From: PALSA-243 sp036268375
GTDB lineage: Bacteria > Acidobacteriota > Terriglobia > Bryobacterales > Bryobacteraceae
Length of the DNA stretch: 24,132 nucleotides
Direction: 5' to 3'
Assembly: GCA_036268375.1 (NCBI GenBank)
Contig: DATAUH010000257.1
Span: 1-24,132, forward strand
In this document: in pieces, positions 6,940 to 14,511 of the stretch
Position numbering within the stretch: the stretch's first letter is position 1
Layout: each line of letters begins with the position of its first letter
Notes under the pieces: generated by a model
What the model was told of the DNA's origin: nothing
Database searches by the model: none
Seen by the model: only the letters and a program-made list of their open reading frames with translations
Position numbers and translations under genes: made by a program

Positions 6940-7734
6940 TCAATCCAGCTCGAAAATAGCCACGGCTTTGCCGAAGCGAATCTCGTCGCCCGGCTCCAGG
7001 CGCGTACCGCGTGAAGTGCGATGCACCTCCTGGCTCATTCCATCGCGTACGATCCACGTAGCGCAGTCGCCGTTTAGGCCGCGCTCGTACCAACGGTCAT
7101 TGAAGAGTCGGTATTCACCGGAGGCGCGATCGTACTGTATGTGCGCGTGCTCGCGCGAGACCGATCGATTGATGTCGTTCTCGGCCTCAAATGCCACGTC
7201 GTTGCGGCGAAACAGCCCCTCGGAACGGTAGACATCCACCACGCGGCCGATATTGGTGCGCGCTTTGTCCAGCTGGATCTCCGGCAAATTGGCCTGTCCT
7301 TCGCGAATTAGCAGCTTTCCTATGGGCCGCTTCGATGCATCCGCCCGCTCCTGCGACCCGGCTTCGACGAGCAACCATTCTTCGCCGGCCTGCGGCATTC
7401 CACTCGCGGTTTCGACGTCCACGCGCAGGTCTTCAGGAAAGCGGCAACCCCCGTCGCGCAGCGCGGCGCGAACTTCCTGTTCGATGTACTTACGGAAAAA
7501 ACGGCCGGCGTAGACGTCGCGGCGGCCATCTTCCACGCCGCGCATCGTCAGGTGAATGAGGTCATATGGAAAAACTTTCTTGCCGCCGGAGCGATAGCTC
7601 TTTTCCCTGACGCGGTCCAGCACGGCCAGGCGAATTTCGGCCAATTCCGGCGGCTCGTCCTGTTTCGCGCCCAGCGAGACCGGCGCTTCAAAAAGCGTCT
7701 TGCCCCACTTTTCAAGAAAGTCCCCAACTTTCAT
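6940..7734 (-). CDS. FHA domain phosphothreonine-binding protein, last gene of the wall-synthesis operon
   Basis: 264 residues. An N-terminal alpha/beta domain (about 33-110, KKVFPYDLIHLTM and later GCRFPEDLRVDVE) somewhat resembles the DUF3662 domain of actinobacterial FhaA. The C-terminal FHA domain (about 150-263) shows the Gly-Arg pair (IGR, 162-164), SVSREH (191-196) with the Ser-x-x-His of the phosphothreonine pocket, a later Asn near WYERGLNG, and DEIRFGKAVAIFEL at the end. FHA domains bind pThr peptides, so this protein probably reads marks written by the kinase encoded two genes upstream. It has no membrane helix. Its ATG overlaps the stop of the RodA-PBP gene by 4 bases (ATGA), so it is translationally coupled. 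It ends 6 bases from the convergent neighbour. Confidence 0.88.
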   Translation of the reverse strand: MKVGDFLEKWGKTLFEAPVSLGAKQDEPPELAEIRLAVLDRVREKSYRSGGKKVFPYDLIHLTMRGVEDGRRDVYAGRFFRKYIEQEVRAALRDGGCRFPEDLRVDVETASGMPQAGEEWLLVEAGSQERADASKRPIGKLLIREGQANLPEIQLDKARTNIGRVVDVYRSEGLFRRNDVAFEAENDINRSVSREHAHIQYDRASGEYRLFNDRWYERGLNGDCATWIVRDGMSQEVHRTSRGTRLEPGDEIRFGKAVAIFELD

Positions 7735-10700
7735 TTGTGCGCCTCCTCGATGCGTGCGTTCTTCGGGCCATCGATCAATCCGAACTGCGCCGCCGCATCC
7801 ATCACCTCGCGAGCCACCGGCGCGGCCGCGCGCGCTCCGTAGCCGCCGTGCTCCACCAGTACGGCAAAGGCCAGCCGTTTTTCTACTGGCGCATCGTAGG
7901 GCGCGAAGCCCGTGAACCAGGCGTGCGGCTGCCCTTCATCCAACTGCGCCGTCCCAGTCTTCCCGGCAACTTGAATGACTTCGCCGTTCATTGCGCCTCG
8001 GCCGGTTCCTTCGGTGACCACGCGCCGCATGGCATTGGCAATGAATGCCGCTTGCGACGCAGGCAATACTTCGACCGGCGCGTCTGTGCGCGTATTGCTT
8101 GCGTCTGTTACCCAGCGGCCCTGCGGCAAGCGGCCGCCGGCTGCGATCGCCGAAGCAACGCGCGCCATCTTGAACGGCGACACCAGCACTTCACCCTGAC
8201 CGTATGCGGCGAACGGCAGATTACGCCGCAAATTGGCGGGATCGCCAGTCGAGATGCCGAATTTCGCCGCCGTATCGGTGAGCGCCTTCGTGCCGACATC
8301 GTGCACGCCCAACTGCGCAAAATAGGCGTTACAGGAGACCGCAATGGCGCGGCTCATGTCGAGCGTACCGTGCGCGCGGTCGCCCACGTCATCCTTGATA
8401 TCGCGCTTCCAGCCGGGAATCACTGTGCCTGCGCGGCCATCGGGCAGGGAATGGCAGAGGAACGTGCGATGCTTCAGTTCCGGATCCAAGTTCAGAGCCG
8501 CGATCGCGGTCACCAGCTTAAATGTCGATCCCGGCGGGTATTGCCCGTAACGCGCGCGGTCGAGCAACTCATCCGGCGTGGGCGCGGTGGCGCGCGAGCC
8601 CGGCGGTAGCGGAGTGGGCGCGCTGACCATCGCCACAACGTCGCCGGTCGCTGGGTTCATCACCACCACCGATCCGCTTTGGCTGCCGACGCGGCGCAAA
8701 TGGTCTTCAAGAATTTGCTGCGCTCGCATTTGCAGCCGAATATCGAGCGTTAAATGCACGGAGCGGTCACGCGCCAGTAATCGTGCGATGTCCTCATTCC
8801 CTGGTTGGTGGCGGTAGCGCGCCAATGGCGCCAGTTCGGCGAATTCGTAGCCCTGCAACTGGCGGTTCGAATCGTGCTCCACCAGCGATGCGTTGGTGGC
8901 ATGGAAGCCTTCGCCGGTGCGCATGTCGCCCACGACGTGCTCCGCCGCGCTGCCGAACGGATAGTAGCGGGCATCGAAACGTGAACAGCACGAGTCGAGC
9001 GAAATGCCCAGCGCGTCGTACTCGGCGCGATGTTTTTCGAGCTCCGCCCAACTGCTGGTGGCCACGGGAAGACCGTTGCGGTCGTAGATCGTGCCGCGTG
9101 GAATCTCGCGCGCAATCGAATTCAGGCGCGGATTGCGCAGCGGGCGCTTCACGCCATCCTCTTCGAACGTGTGCGCCTCGCGGGCGATATAGTCGCTGTC
9201 GCGCAGCGCCTGGTAGCGCGCGGCCATACCCACCAGAAACAGTCCTGCGCACGCCATCACGATTTTCAAATAACGCGTGGGCGCTTTCAGGAGCTCATGC
9301 GCGCCTTCTTCGCGCTTCTCCGCCGAGATCGACGCCAGCAGGGCGAAGATCGCGAAGTTCGCGAGCATGGCCGTGTTGCCCGAGCTCAGAAATGGCGACA
9401 CCACGCCTGATAAGGGCAGCGCGCCCAGCACGCCGGAGCTGATCAGCGTCATTTCATAGGTGATCAGGCAGGCCAACCCGAGGCCGAGAAAGAACCCGTA
9501 GTGCGTCGACGCGTGAATGGCCGCTCGCAGCGCGCGCGACACCAGAAACGCGAAGAGGAGAAATATGGTGCACACGCCCAGGAGGCCCCACTCTTCGCCG
9601 ATCGCGGGTAGAACCAAGTCAGTATTGCCCGCGGGGATCATCGCCGGATCACCCCAGCCGGGGCCGGAGCCGTACACGCCGCCGGTGGAGAGGGCCCACA
9701 CGCCGTGCGCCAGTTGATCGCCGCCGTGAACGTCGTTGTCCCACGGCTGCAGCCACATATCGATGCGATCCACCACAGTTTTCGGCTGGCCGAGATGATA
9801 GCCAAGCGCGACCCCGCCCACCATTAGCGCGAGGCCTGCAAGCGCCAGTCCGGGTTTGCCGCGCGCGATCGCGAACATGGAGAGAAACACGAAAAACATC
9901 ACCAGTGCGGGGCCAAGGTCCTTCAGCTTGAAAAACATTGCCCACGCAATGGCCAGCGCGATCATCACCGGGACCACATGCTCCAGCCGCGGCAGTCCAA
10001 TGCGGCGGAAGAGTTTTGGCATCAGCCGCCGCTCGCGGAGGTCGCGCAACCGCTCCCAATTGCGCGTGAAATAGCCCGCCAAAAACAGCACCAGCAGGAT
10101 CTTGATCGCCTCTACCGGCTGAAACGGCCCCAGGTTCACCTTGGCGTCATTGCCTGCCGGCCCACGGCCGAATTTTTCCAGCGCGGCAAACAGGCCAAGC
10201 GCCAAAAACAGCGGCGTGTAGCACCAATCTGAAAGTCGCTTGTAATCGAAAAACGGGATTGCCGCCAACGCCAGCAGCACGCAGCCCGCAAATACGCCAG
10301 TAGCGAATTTGTGAAACTCCAGCGTGTCGCGCAGCGGGTCGCGCATGCTCACCATAAGCGCGAAGCCAATCCCGCTTAGCATCTGCAGGGCAGGCAGCAA
10401 TGTGCGGTCGCCGCGAAACCGCGCGAGTTTCCACGCGAATGCTGCTATATAAAAGCCTGCAAAGTACACGGCGCACCACGTGAAGAATTCCCGGCGGTAC
10501 TCCTCCGGCGTGCGCACAGCGAGAAGTGGTTTGATCTTCGCCAGCTGCAGCAAAGTGAGTCGTTTCGCATTCGGCTGCGCGTTCAACCGTTTGCGCATGG
10601 CGTCCCAACGGGAATCGCTGCGTATCTCGTCGGCCGTGATGCGCAGTCCGGAAAGCGCGCCCGCGTTCTGCAGCGGCCGCACACTTTCGAGATAGTCGAA

Positions 10701-10979
10701 TGTTCGTTGCGCCGCCAGTTCGCGCTCTTCGCGATTTGGAAATGGTTCGAGTAACGGCAACAGTTGGCTAGCATCCGATACCGTGTTCAGGTTCACCGGT
10801 TGCTGCGCGCTCAGCATCTCAATCGATTTGGCCGCGTATACCGACGTCAACCCCGCCGCTACAAACAGCGACGCCGCCACTAGCCAGAACCACTGGCTGC
10901 GCGGAACCGGTTGCTGGTCGCGGACCGATACCATTGCGGGCGCGGCCGCCGCCGCCGACCAACTGCGTGTTACCGCCAT
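7731..10979 (-). CDS. Fused SEDS glycosyltransferase (RodA/FtsW type) and class B penicillin-binding protein transpeptidase
   Basis: 1082 residues. Helix 1 (about 31-50) is followed by an unusual hydrophilic stretch (about 51-165), then the polytopic SEDS core (about 166-555). SEDS landmarks are LGPFQPVEAIKI, KDLGPALVMF, MIPAGNTDLVLPAIGEEWGLLG with Asp454 at the catalytic Asp position, and LPLSGVVSPFLSSGN. A further helix (about 572-590) leads into a PBP: the PRGTIYDRNGLPVA linker motif (627-640), the active-site STFK with Ser818 and Lys821, SCN at 882-884, and KTGTAQ at 1007-1012. One protein thus holds both the glycan-polymerising and peptide-cross-linking activities, normally separate RodA/PBP2 or FtsW/FtsI partners. 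It acts in the inner membrane with the PBP in the periplasm. The start overlaps the kinase stop by 10 bases and has GGGAG about 6 bases upstream. Confidence 0.95.
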   Translation of the reverse strand: MAVTRSWSAAAAAPAMVSVRDQQPVPRSQWFWLVAASLFVAAGLTSVYAAKSIEMLSAQQPVNLNTVSDASQLLPLLEPFPNREERELAAQRTFDYLESVRPLQNAGALSGLRITADEIRSDSRWDAMRKRLNAQPNAKRLTLLQLAKIKPLLAVRTPEEYRREFFTWCAVYFAGFYIAAFAWKLARFRGDRTLLPALQMLSGIGFALMVSMRDPLRDTLEFHKFATGVFAGCVLLALAAIPFFDYKRLSDWCYTPLFLALGLFAALEKFGRGPAGNDAKVNLGPFQPVEAIKILLVLFLAGYFTRNWERLRDLRERRLMPKLFRRIGLPRLEHVVPVMIALAIAWAMFFKLKDLGPALVMFFVFLSMFAIARGKPGLALAGLALMVGGVALGYHLGQPKTVVDRIDMWLQPWDNDVHGGDQLAHGVWALSTGGVYGSGPGWGDPAMIPAGNTDLVLPAIGEEWGLLGVCTIFLLFAFLVSRALRAAIHASTHYGFFLGLGLACLITYEMTLISSGVLGALPLSGVVSPFLSSGNTAMLANFAIFALLASISAEKREEGAHELLKAPTRYLKIVMACAGLFLVGMAARYQALRDSDYIAREAHTFEEDGVKRPLRNPRLNSIAREIPRGTIYDRNGLPVATSSWAELEKHRAEYDALGISLDSCCSRFDARYYPFGSAAEHVVGDMRTGEGFHATNASLVEHDSNRQLQGYEFAELAPLARYRHQPGNEDIARLLARDRSVHLTLDIRLQMRAQQILEDHLRRVGSQSGSVVVMNPATGDVVAMVSAPTPLPPGSRATAPTPDELLDRARYGQYPPGSTFKLVTAIAALNLDPELKHRTFLCHSLPDGRAGTVIPGWKRDIKDDVGDRAHGTLDMSRAIAVSCNAYFAQLGVHDVGTKALTDTAAKFGISTGDPANLRRNLPFAAYGQGEVLVSPFKMARVASAIAAGGRLPQGRWVTDASNTRTDAPVEVLPASQAAFIANAMRRVVTEGTGRGAMNGEVIQVAGKTGTAQLDEGQPHAWFTGFAPYDAPVEKRLAFAVLVEHGGYGARAAAPVAREVMDAAAQFGLIDGPKNARIEEAHK

Positions 10980-12712
10980 CGCCTGCTCCCACGCGGTGTA
11001 GACCGCCGCGCGCCCGGCGGATGGATACGCGCCAACTCCTTGATGTGATCATCTGCGCGATCGAAGCCATCCAAGCGCCGGTAAATGGCGCGCGCGTGCT
11101 GCGCAGCTTCCCATGCTTTCGCGGGATGAGCCAGCGCAAGTTGCTGCGCGCGAATTCGCCACGCATCCGCCTGCTCTTCCTCTTCCCGCAATCCGAACTT
11201 TGCGCCCAGCTTTTGCGCCACGTCAAATTCCGACAACGCGCGGTCCAGATTCGGTATCGAATAGACATAGACGCGCGCCAATGCCACGTGCACGTCCGCG
11301 CTCTGCGGCAGGCGCCGCTCCGCGTCTTCGAAATCCTCACGCGCTTCGGCGCGCAGTTTAGCGGCTTCGCGATCCGGGTACATGCCCACGCTCAGCAACT
11401 CCAATGCGTCGTAACCCTTCGCCAACGCGAGTTTGCCCAGCGTGGCGTCGTCCGTGCGGCCTTGGTTCACCGCGTCCTGCAGGCGAATCTCCGCGCGCCG
11501 CCAATCGAAATCGCGAAGCGCCGGGTCCGCGCCGGCGCGATAATCGCCGAAAATCTGATCCGCCTCTGCGACGTACCGCGCCGGCCAGTCGATGGGTGGC
11601 GCGGCTTTCGGCACGGCTGCCAATGCAGCTGCCACTCGCGCCTCCGCCCGCTTTCTGGCCGCCGCTTCAGCGGCCACGCGCCGCGCCTGAGCGTTCTCCC
11701 AGCCTTGCCACGCGAACGCCGCGCCAATCCACAGCGCCATTCCCGCCGCGAACCATCCCGCCGCGCCCAGCATCTTCCACCGCCGTCGCACACGCTTTAC
11801 GGTGTGTGTGGCCCGCCTAAACACGGCGCGCGCCGCCAGCACGGTGGAATTGCCGCTCCAGCCGCGCTGCTCCATTTCCGCCAGCGTCGGCTTGCGGCTT
11901 AAGAACGCCTGCAGATCCGCCATGAAATCCGTGGCTGAGCGGTACCGCCGCTGCTCTTCCCGCGCCAGCGACTTCGAAACGATCAGCCGCAGCGGCTTGG
12001 GAACGCCCGCGGGCAATGCGCGCGGCGAACGTTTAGCGCGAATCAACGCCTCCAGCTTGTCCGTGTTTTCCGCCTGATACGGCGGGCCTCCGGCCAACAT
12101 TTCGTACAGCGTCGCGCCCAGTGCCCACAAGTCCGATTGCTGGCCCACCTCGCTGCGCATCAGCCGCTCCGGCGAGCAATAGCCCGGGCTTCCGAAATTA
12201 TGCGCGGTGGCGTCGTGGTCCGCTCGCAGCGTTTTCGCGATACCGAAATCCAGCAGGCGCACGGTGTCGTTCGGACCCAGGTGTATGTTCGACGGCTTGA
12301 TATCGCCGTGTACTACGGCTGCTTGCTGTGTGTGGAATTTCGCCAGCTGCTCGCAGATCTCGAGTGCGATGATCGCCGCCCGGCTGGGCGCGATCGATTG
12401 CTCCGTCTGCAGCACCTCCGCCAGATTGCGGCCCTCCACGTACTGCATCGCGACGAAGAAATAGCCGTCCAGATCGCCGAAATCGTAAACTTCAACCACG
12501 CGTGGATCGAGCGCCTGCATCTCGCGTTGAATGGCTGCTCCGCGCCGCTCGGCCTCAAGCACCAGGCGCGTTTTCGAATCGCCGCTCGTCTTCACCAGCT
12601 TCAACGCCGCCTTGCGATTCTCGACGGTATCGATAGCCAGATACACATCGGTCATGCTGCGCCCTATCCGGCGCACAATTTCGTACCGCCCGAGCTTCGA
12701 TGGCGCGTTCAT
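10970..12712 (-). CDS. Membrane Ser/Thr protein kinase with helical TPR-like extracytoplasmic region
   Basis: 580 residues from ATG 12712, which overlaps the phosphatase stop (ATGA) with GAGGG upstream; an earlier in-frame start at 12736 is less likely. The Hanks-type kinase domain (about 9-275) has Lys38 (ALKLVK), catalytic loop HGDIKPSN (135-142, Asp137), DFG (155-157) and SPE near 180. The glycine loop is weak, IGRSMTDVY, with only the first Gly kept. HGD replaces HRD, so activation may not depend on loop phosphorylation. A membrane helix lies at about 314-335. The rest (about 340-580) is Ala- and Arg-rich and helical, with TPR-like pieces such as DVHVALARVYVYSIPNLDRALSEFDVAQKLG, and no PASTA repeats. 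It probably phosphorylates the FHA and wall proteins encoded around it. The downstream RodA-PBP start overlaps its stop. Confidence 0.93.
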   Translation of the reverse strand: MNAPSKLGRYEIVRRIGRSMTDVYLAIDTVENRKAALKLVKTSGDSKTRLVLEAERRGAAIQREMQALDPRVVEVYDFGDLDGYFFVAMQYVEGRNLAEVLQTEQSIAPSRAAIIALEICEQLAKFHTQQAAVVHGDIKPSNIHLGPNDTVRLLDFGIAKTLRADHDATAHNFGSPGYCSPERLMRSEVGQQSDLWALGATLYEMLAGGPPYQAENTDKLEALIRAKRSPRALPAGVPKPLRLIVSKSLAREEQRRYRSATDFMADLQAFLSRKPTLAEMEQRGWSGNSTVLAARAVFRRATHTVKRVRRRWKMLGAAGWFAAGMALWIGAAFAWQGWENAQARRVAAEAAARKRAEARVAAALAAVPKAAPPIDWPARYVAEADQIFGDYRAGADPALRDFDWRRAEIRLQDAVNQGRTDDATLGKLALAKGYDALELLSVGMYPDREAAKLRAEAREDFEDAERRLPQSADVHVALARVYVYSIPNLDRALSEFDVAQKLGAKFGLREEEEQADAWRIRAQQLALAHPAKAWEAAQHARAIYRRLDGFDRADDHIKELARIHPPGARRSTPRGSRRWR

Positions 12713-13623
12713 CCGTGCACCCTCATCACTGCCCAAACCAACATGCCAATCAATACCCCATAAATCAGAAACGCCGCGCGTCCTGTGAATGCGCGCCGCG
12801 AGACGCGTATGCGCGTGGTCGCAATGCGCGGACGCGTCGTCCCCATTCGTCCGCGAAACTCCGGCCCCGCCACAAACACCGCCGTGATGTTATCGCGTCC
12901 GCCGGCCTCATTGGCCGCAGCCACCAGTTCGCGCGCCACGCATTCGGCATCGCCGTCGTACCGCTCTACCATTTCGCGCACGCGCCCGGAGCTTAGGTGA
13001 TCTGTCAATCCGTCACTGCACAACAAAATCGCCGCGTCGCGGTGAAAGCGGCACGTGCGGACTTCGATGAAGCCGTCGTCGGTGGCCGCGCGCAGCGCCG
13101 CGCCGACGTCCCGGAAGACCTCGTTGCGTCTTGGATGCCGCATCGCTTCCTGTTCGGTCAGCTCGCCCGCGTCTTCGTCCTGCCCCACCGGCGAATGGTC
13201 GGAAGTCAGCTTGCGAATCACGCCGTTCCAGATCAGATAGAGGCGTGAATCGCCCACATGGCCGATTGTCATTTCCCCGTGCTCGACGAGCGCCAGCGTC
13301 AGCACGCATGCCATGCCTCTGCAATCCGCGTCCTGCTCCGCAATTTCGAAAATTCGATTGTTCGCGGCCGCAATCGCTGTTCTTATACGCGTTTCACTGG
13401 AAATTGCGGCGGCCTCGCTCCGTGAAAGGGATTCGCGGATCGTCTCCACCGCGGTTTGCGCCGCTAGTTCGCCCGCTGCATGGCCGCCGATGCCGTCCAC
13501 CACCAGGAAAATGCCCCGCGCGGGGTCGACCCAGTATCGGTCTTCGTTCTGCTCGCGCAGCAATCCCGTATCCGTCGCCGCAGCGGAGCGAAATTCGACC
13601 GAGGATGCGTTAGCGGCGGACAT
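12709..13623 (-). CDS. PP2C-family Ser/Thr protein phosphatase, membrane-anchored (PstP-like)
   Basis: 304 residues from ATG 13623; a start 6 codons earlier is possible but lies in the overlapping small gene. PP2C motifs appear in order: DTGLLREQNEDRY (about 18-30), VVDGIGGHAAGE with metal ligands Asp43 and Gly44, HVGDSRLY, LTSDHS, LLCSDGLTDHL and GGRDNITAVFV. The catalytic domain spans about 8-240. A basic linker (RPRIATTRIRVSRR) and one C-terminal membrane helix (AAFLIYGVLIGMLVWAVM) follow. This is the layout of PstP, which reverses phosphorylation by the neighbouring kinase, although PstP has an extracytoplasmic tail that is almost absent here. There is no clear ribosome site, so translation probably couples to the 29-residue gene, which overlaps its start by 14 bases. 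Confidence 0.94.
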   Translation of the reverse strand: MSAANASSVEFRSAAATDTGLLREQNEDRYWVDPARGIFLVVDGIGGHAAGELAAQTAVETIRESLSRSEAAAISSETRIRTAIAAANNRIFEIAEQDADCRGMACVLTLALVEHGEMTIGHVGDSRLYLIWNGVIRKLTSDHSPVGQDEDAGELTEQEAMRHPRRNEVFRDVGAALRAATDDGFIEVRTCRFHRDAAILLCSDGLTDHLSSGRVREMVERYDGDAECVARELVAAANEAGGRDNITAVFVAGPEFRGRMGTTRPRIATTRIRVSRRAFTGRAAFLIYGVLIGMLVWAVMRVHG

Positions 13624-13699
13624 GCGATACCACAAACACAACCACGAAGGCTAAAAACGCTATCGCAAATGGAGTGTGCAGCTTGTACAGTTCCGTCAT
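13610..13699 (-). CDS. 29-residue single-pass membrane micropeptide in the FHA/PP2C/kinase operon
   Basis: Reading the minus strand from ATG 13699 to TAA 13610 gives a 29-residue product that begins MTELYKLHTPFAIAFLAF, continues through a Val/Phe run and ends SHVRR. It has a short polar N-terminus, one uninterrupted hydrophobic helix of about 18 residues (about 10-27) and a positively charged end, which is a classic bitopic micro-membrane protein. Its ATG overlaps the FHA gene stop as ATGA (4 bases), and its stop lies 14 bases inside the PP2C gene. It therefore bridges the only gap between the FHA and PP2C genes with the same coupling style as the rest of the operon. It could anchor or regulate the kinase, phosphatase or RodA-PBP, or serve mainly to couple translation. 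It is too short for similarity to be judged by eye. Confidence 0.65.
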   Translation of the reverse strand: MTELYKLHTPFAIAFLAFVVVFVVSHVRR

Positions 13700-14511
13700 C
13701 GGCGCGCCTCAAACGAAAGCTTCACTACTTCCGCGATTCCGATTTCGGCGCGGTCCGGCAGTCGTTCCTCGACGCCGCGCGAAATGCGCCGGCCGTTGAG
13801 CCATGTACCGTTGCGGCTGTTGTCCAGCAGCACGAAGCCGCCGCTTGATGGATCGCGCCGCAACTTGGCATGTTCCCGCGAAACTTCATCGCTCGAGTAC
13901 AGCGGCAAATCCACCCACAAATCCTCGCCTCCGCGCCCGATGCTGATTTCGTTCTGCGTCACGAAAAAAGTCTGCTGCCCGGAGTCGTCTTTGTAGCGGA
14001 TCTCCGCGTAAACTTTGCCGCCGTTCAAGCGCGTACTGCGGCGGTCGCGCACCACAGTCGCTGCTGGCACCGAAGGTTCGCGCTCGATCAGCGTGGTCTT
14101 CGCGCCCCGATACCCCGGTTGCGCCACATCATTTAATTCGGAATGGATTTCGACGTCGCCCGGCGGCACCGAACCTTCCGTATCCGGAAACAGTTCAATC
14201 CACCAATCGTTCAGCGCGATGCGGTACTCTTTGCGCGCTGGACCGCGCCGTAGCAGCGATTTGCCCTGTTTCGCTGCATTCCATTCCGCCATGCGCGCGC
14301 TCAACGCACGTCGCGCATCTTCGCGAATCAATTCCTGCACGCTAGCCAGGCGCGCATAATCGTCGGGATGGAGATAAACGCTGAAGAGGCACGGTAGCAG
14401 GACGCTGTACGCCAGTTCCAGGCGGCCCGCTTCCATGTTGCGAATCAGTTCATCGACAATGGTTTGCCCGCCGATTCGCGTTGGGGATAACTTCGATCCG
14501 GTCTGCGCCAT
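13696..14511 (-). CDS. FhaA-like protein: DUF3662-like N-terminus and C-terminal FHA domain
   Basis: 271 residues, first gene of the operon. The N-terminal domain (about 15-120) contains LLPCLFSVYLHPDDYARLASVQ and a following helix (IREDARRALSARMAEW), resembling the DUF3662 domain of actinobacterial FhaA. A linker contains a Thr-Thr pair (GAKTTLIEREP, 139-140) that could be a kinase target, by analogy with the N-terminal threonines of GarA; this is speculation. The FHA domain (about 165-268) has every hallmark: IGRGG with Arg193, SREHAKLRR with Ser211 and His214, and DNSRNGTWLNG with Asn231, Asn234 and Asn239. It is soluble and is expected to bind phosphothreonine on the kinase or its substrates. 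AAGGAG lies about 13 bases before the ATG, a rather long spacing. Its stop overlaps the micropeptide ATG. Confidence 0.9.
   Translation of the reverse strand: MAQTGSKLSPTRIGGQTIVDELIRNMEAGRLELAYSVLLPCLFSVYLHPDDYARLASVQELIREDARRALSARMAEWNAAKQGKSLLRRGPARKEYRIALNDWWIELFPDTEGSVPPGDVEIHSELNDVAQPGYRGAKTTLIEREPSVPAATVVRDRRSTRLNGGKVYAEIRYKDDSGQQTFFVTQNEISIGRGGEDLWVDLPLYSSDEVSREHAKLRRDPSSGGFVLLDNSRNGTWLNGRRISRGVEERLPDRAEIGIAEVVKLSFEARR

Noticed and set aside
7737..8609. Open frame of 290 codons on the plus strand opposite the PBP domain
   Set aside because: Antisense to a region with certain PBP catalytic motifs; low-complexity Arg-rich translation with no recognisable domain.
10934..11902. Open frame of 322 codons on the plus strand opposite the kinase gene
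   Set aside because: Lies wholly antisense to the kinase and RodA-PBP genes, which have clear motifs; Arg/His/Pro-rich content typical of GC-rich reading shadows.
13464..13712. 82-codon minus-strand frame between the FHA and PP2C genes
   Set aside because: Runs in a different frame through the PP2C start with no membrane helix and poor start context; the 29-codon frame in the same place fits the overlap pattern better.
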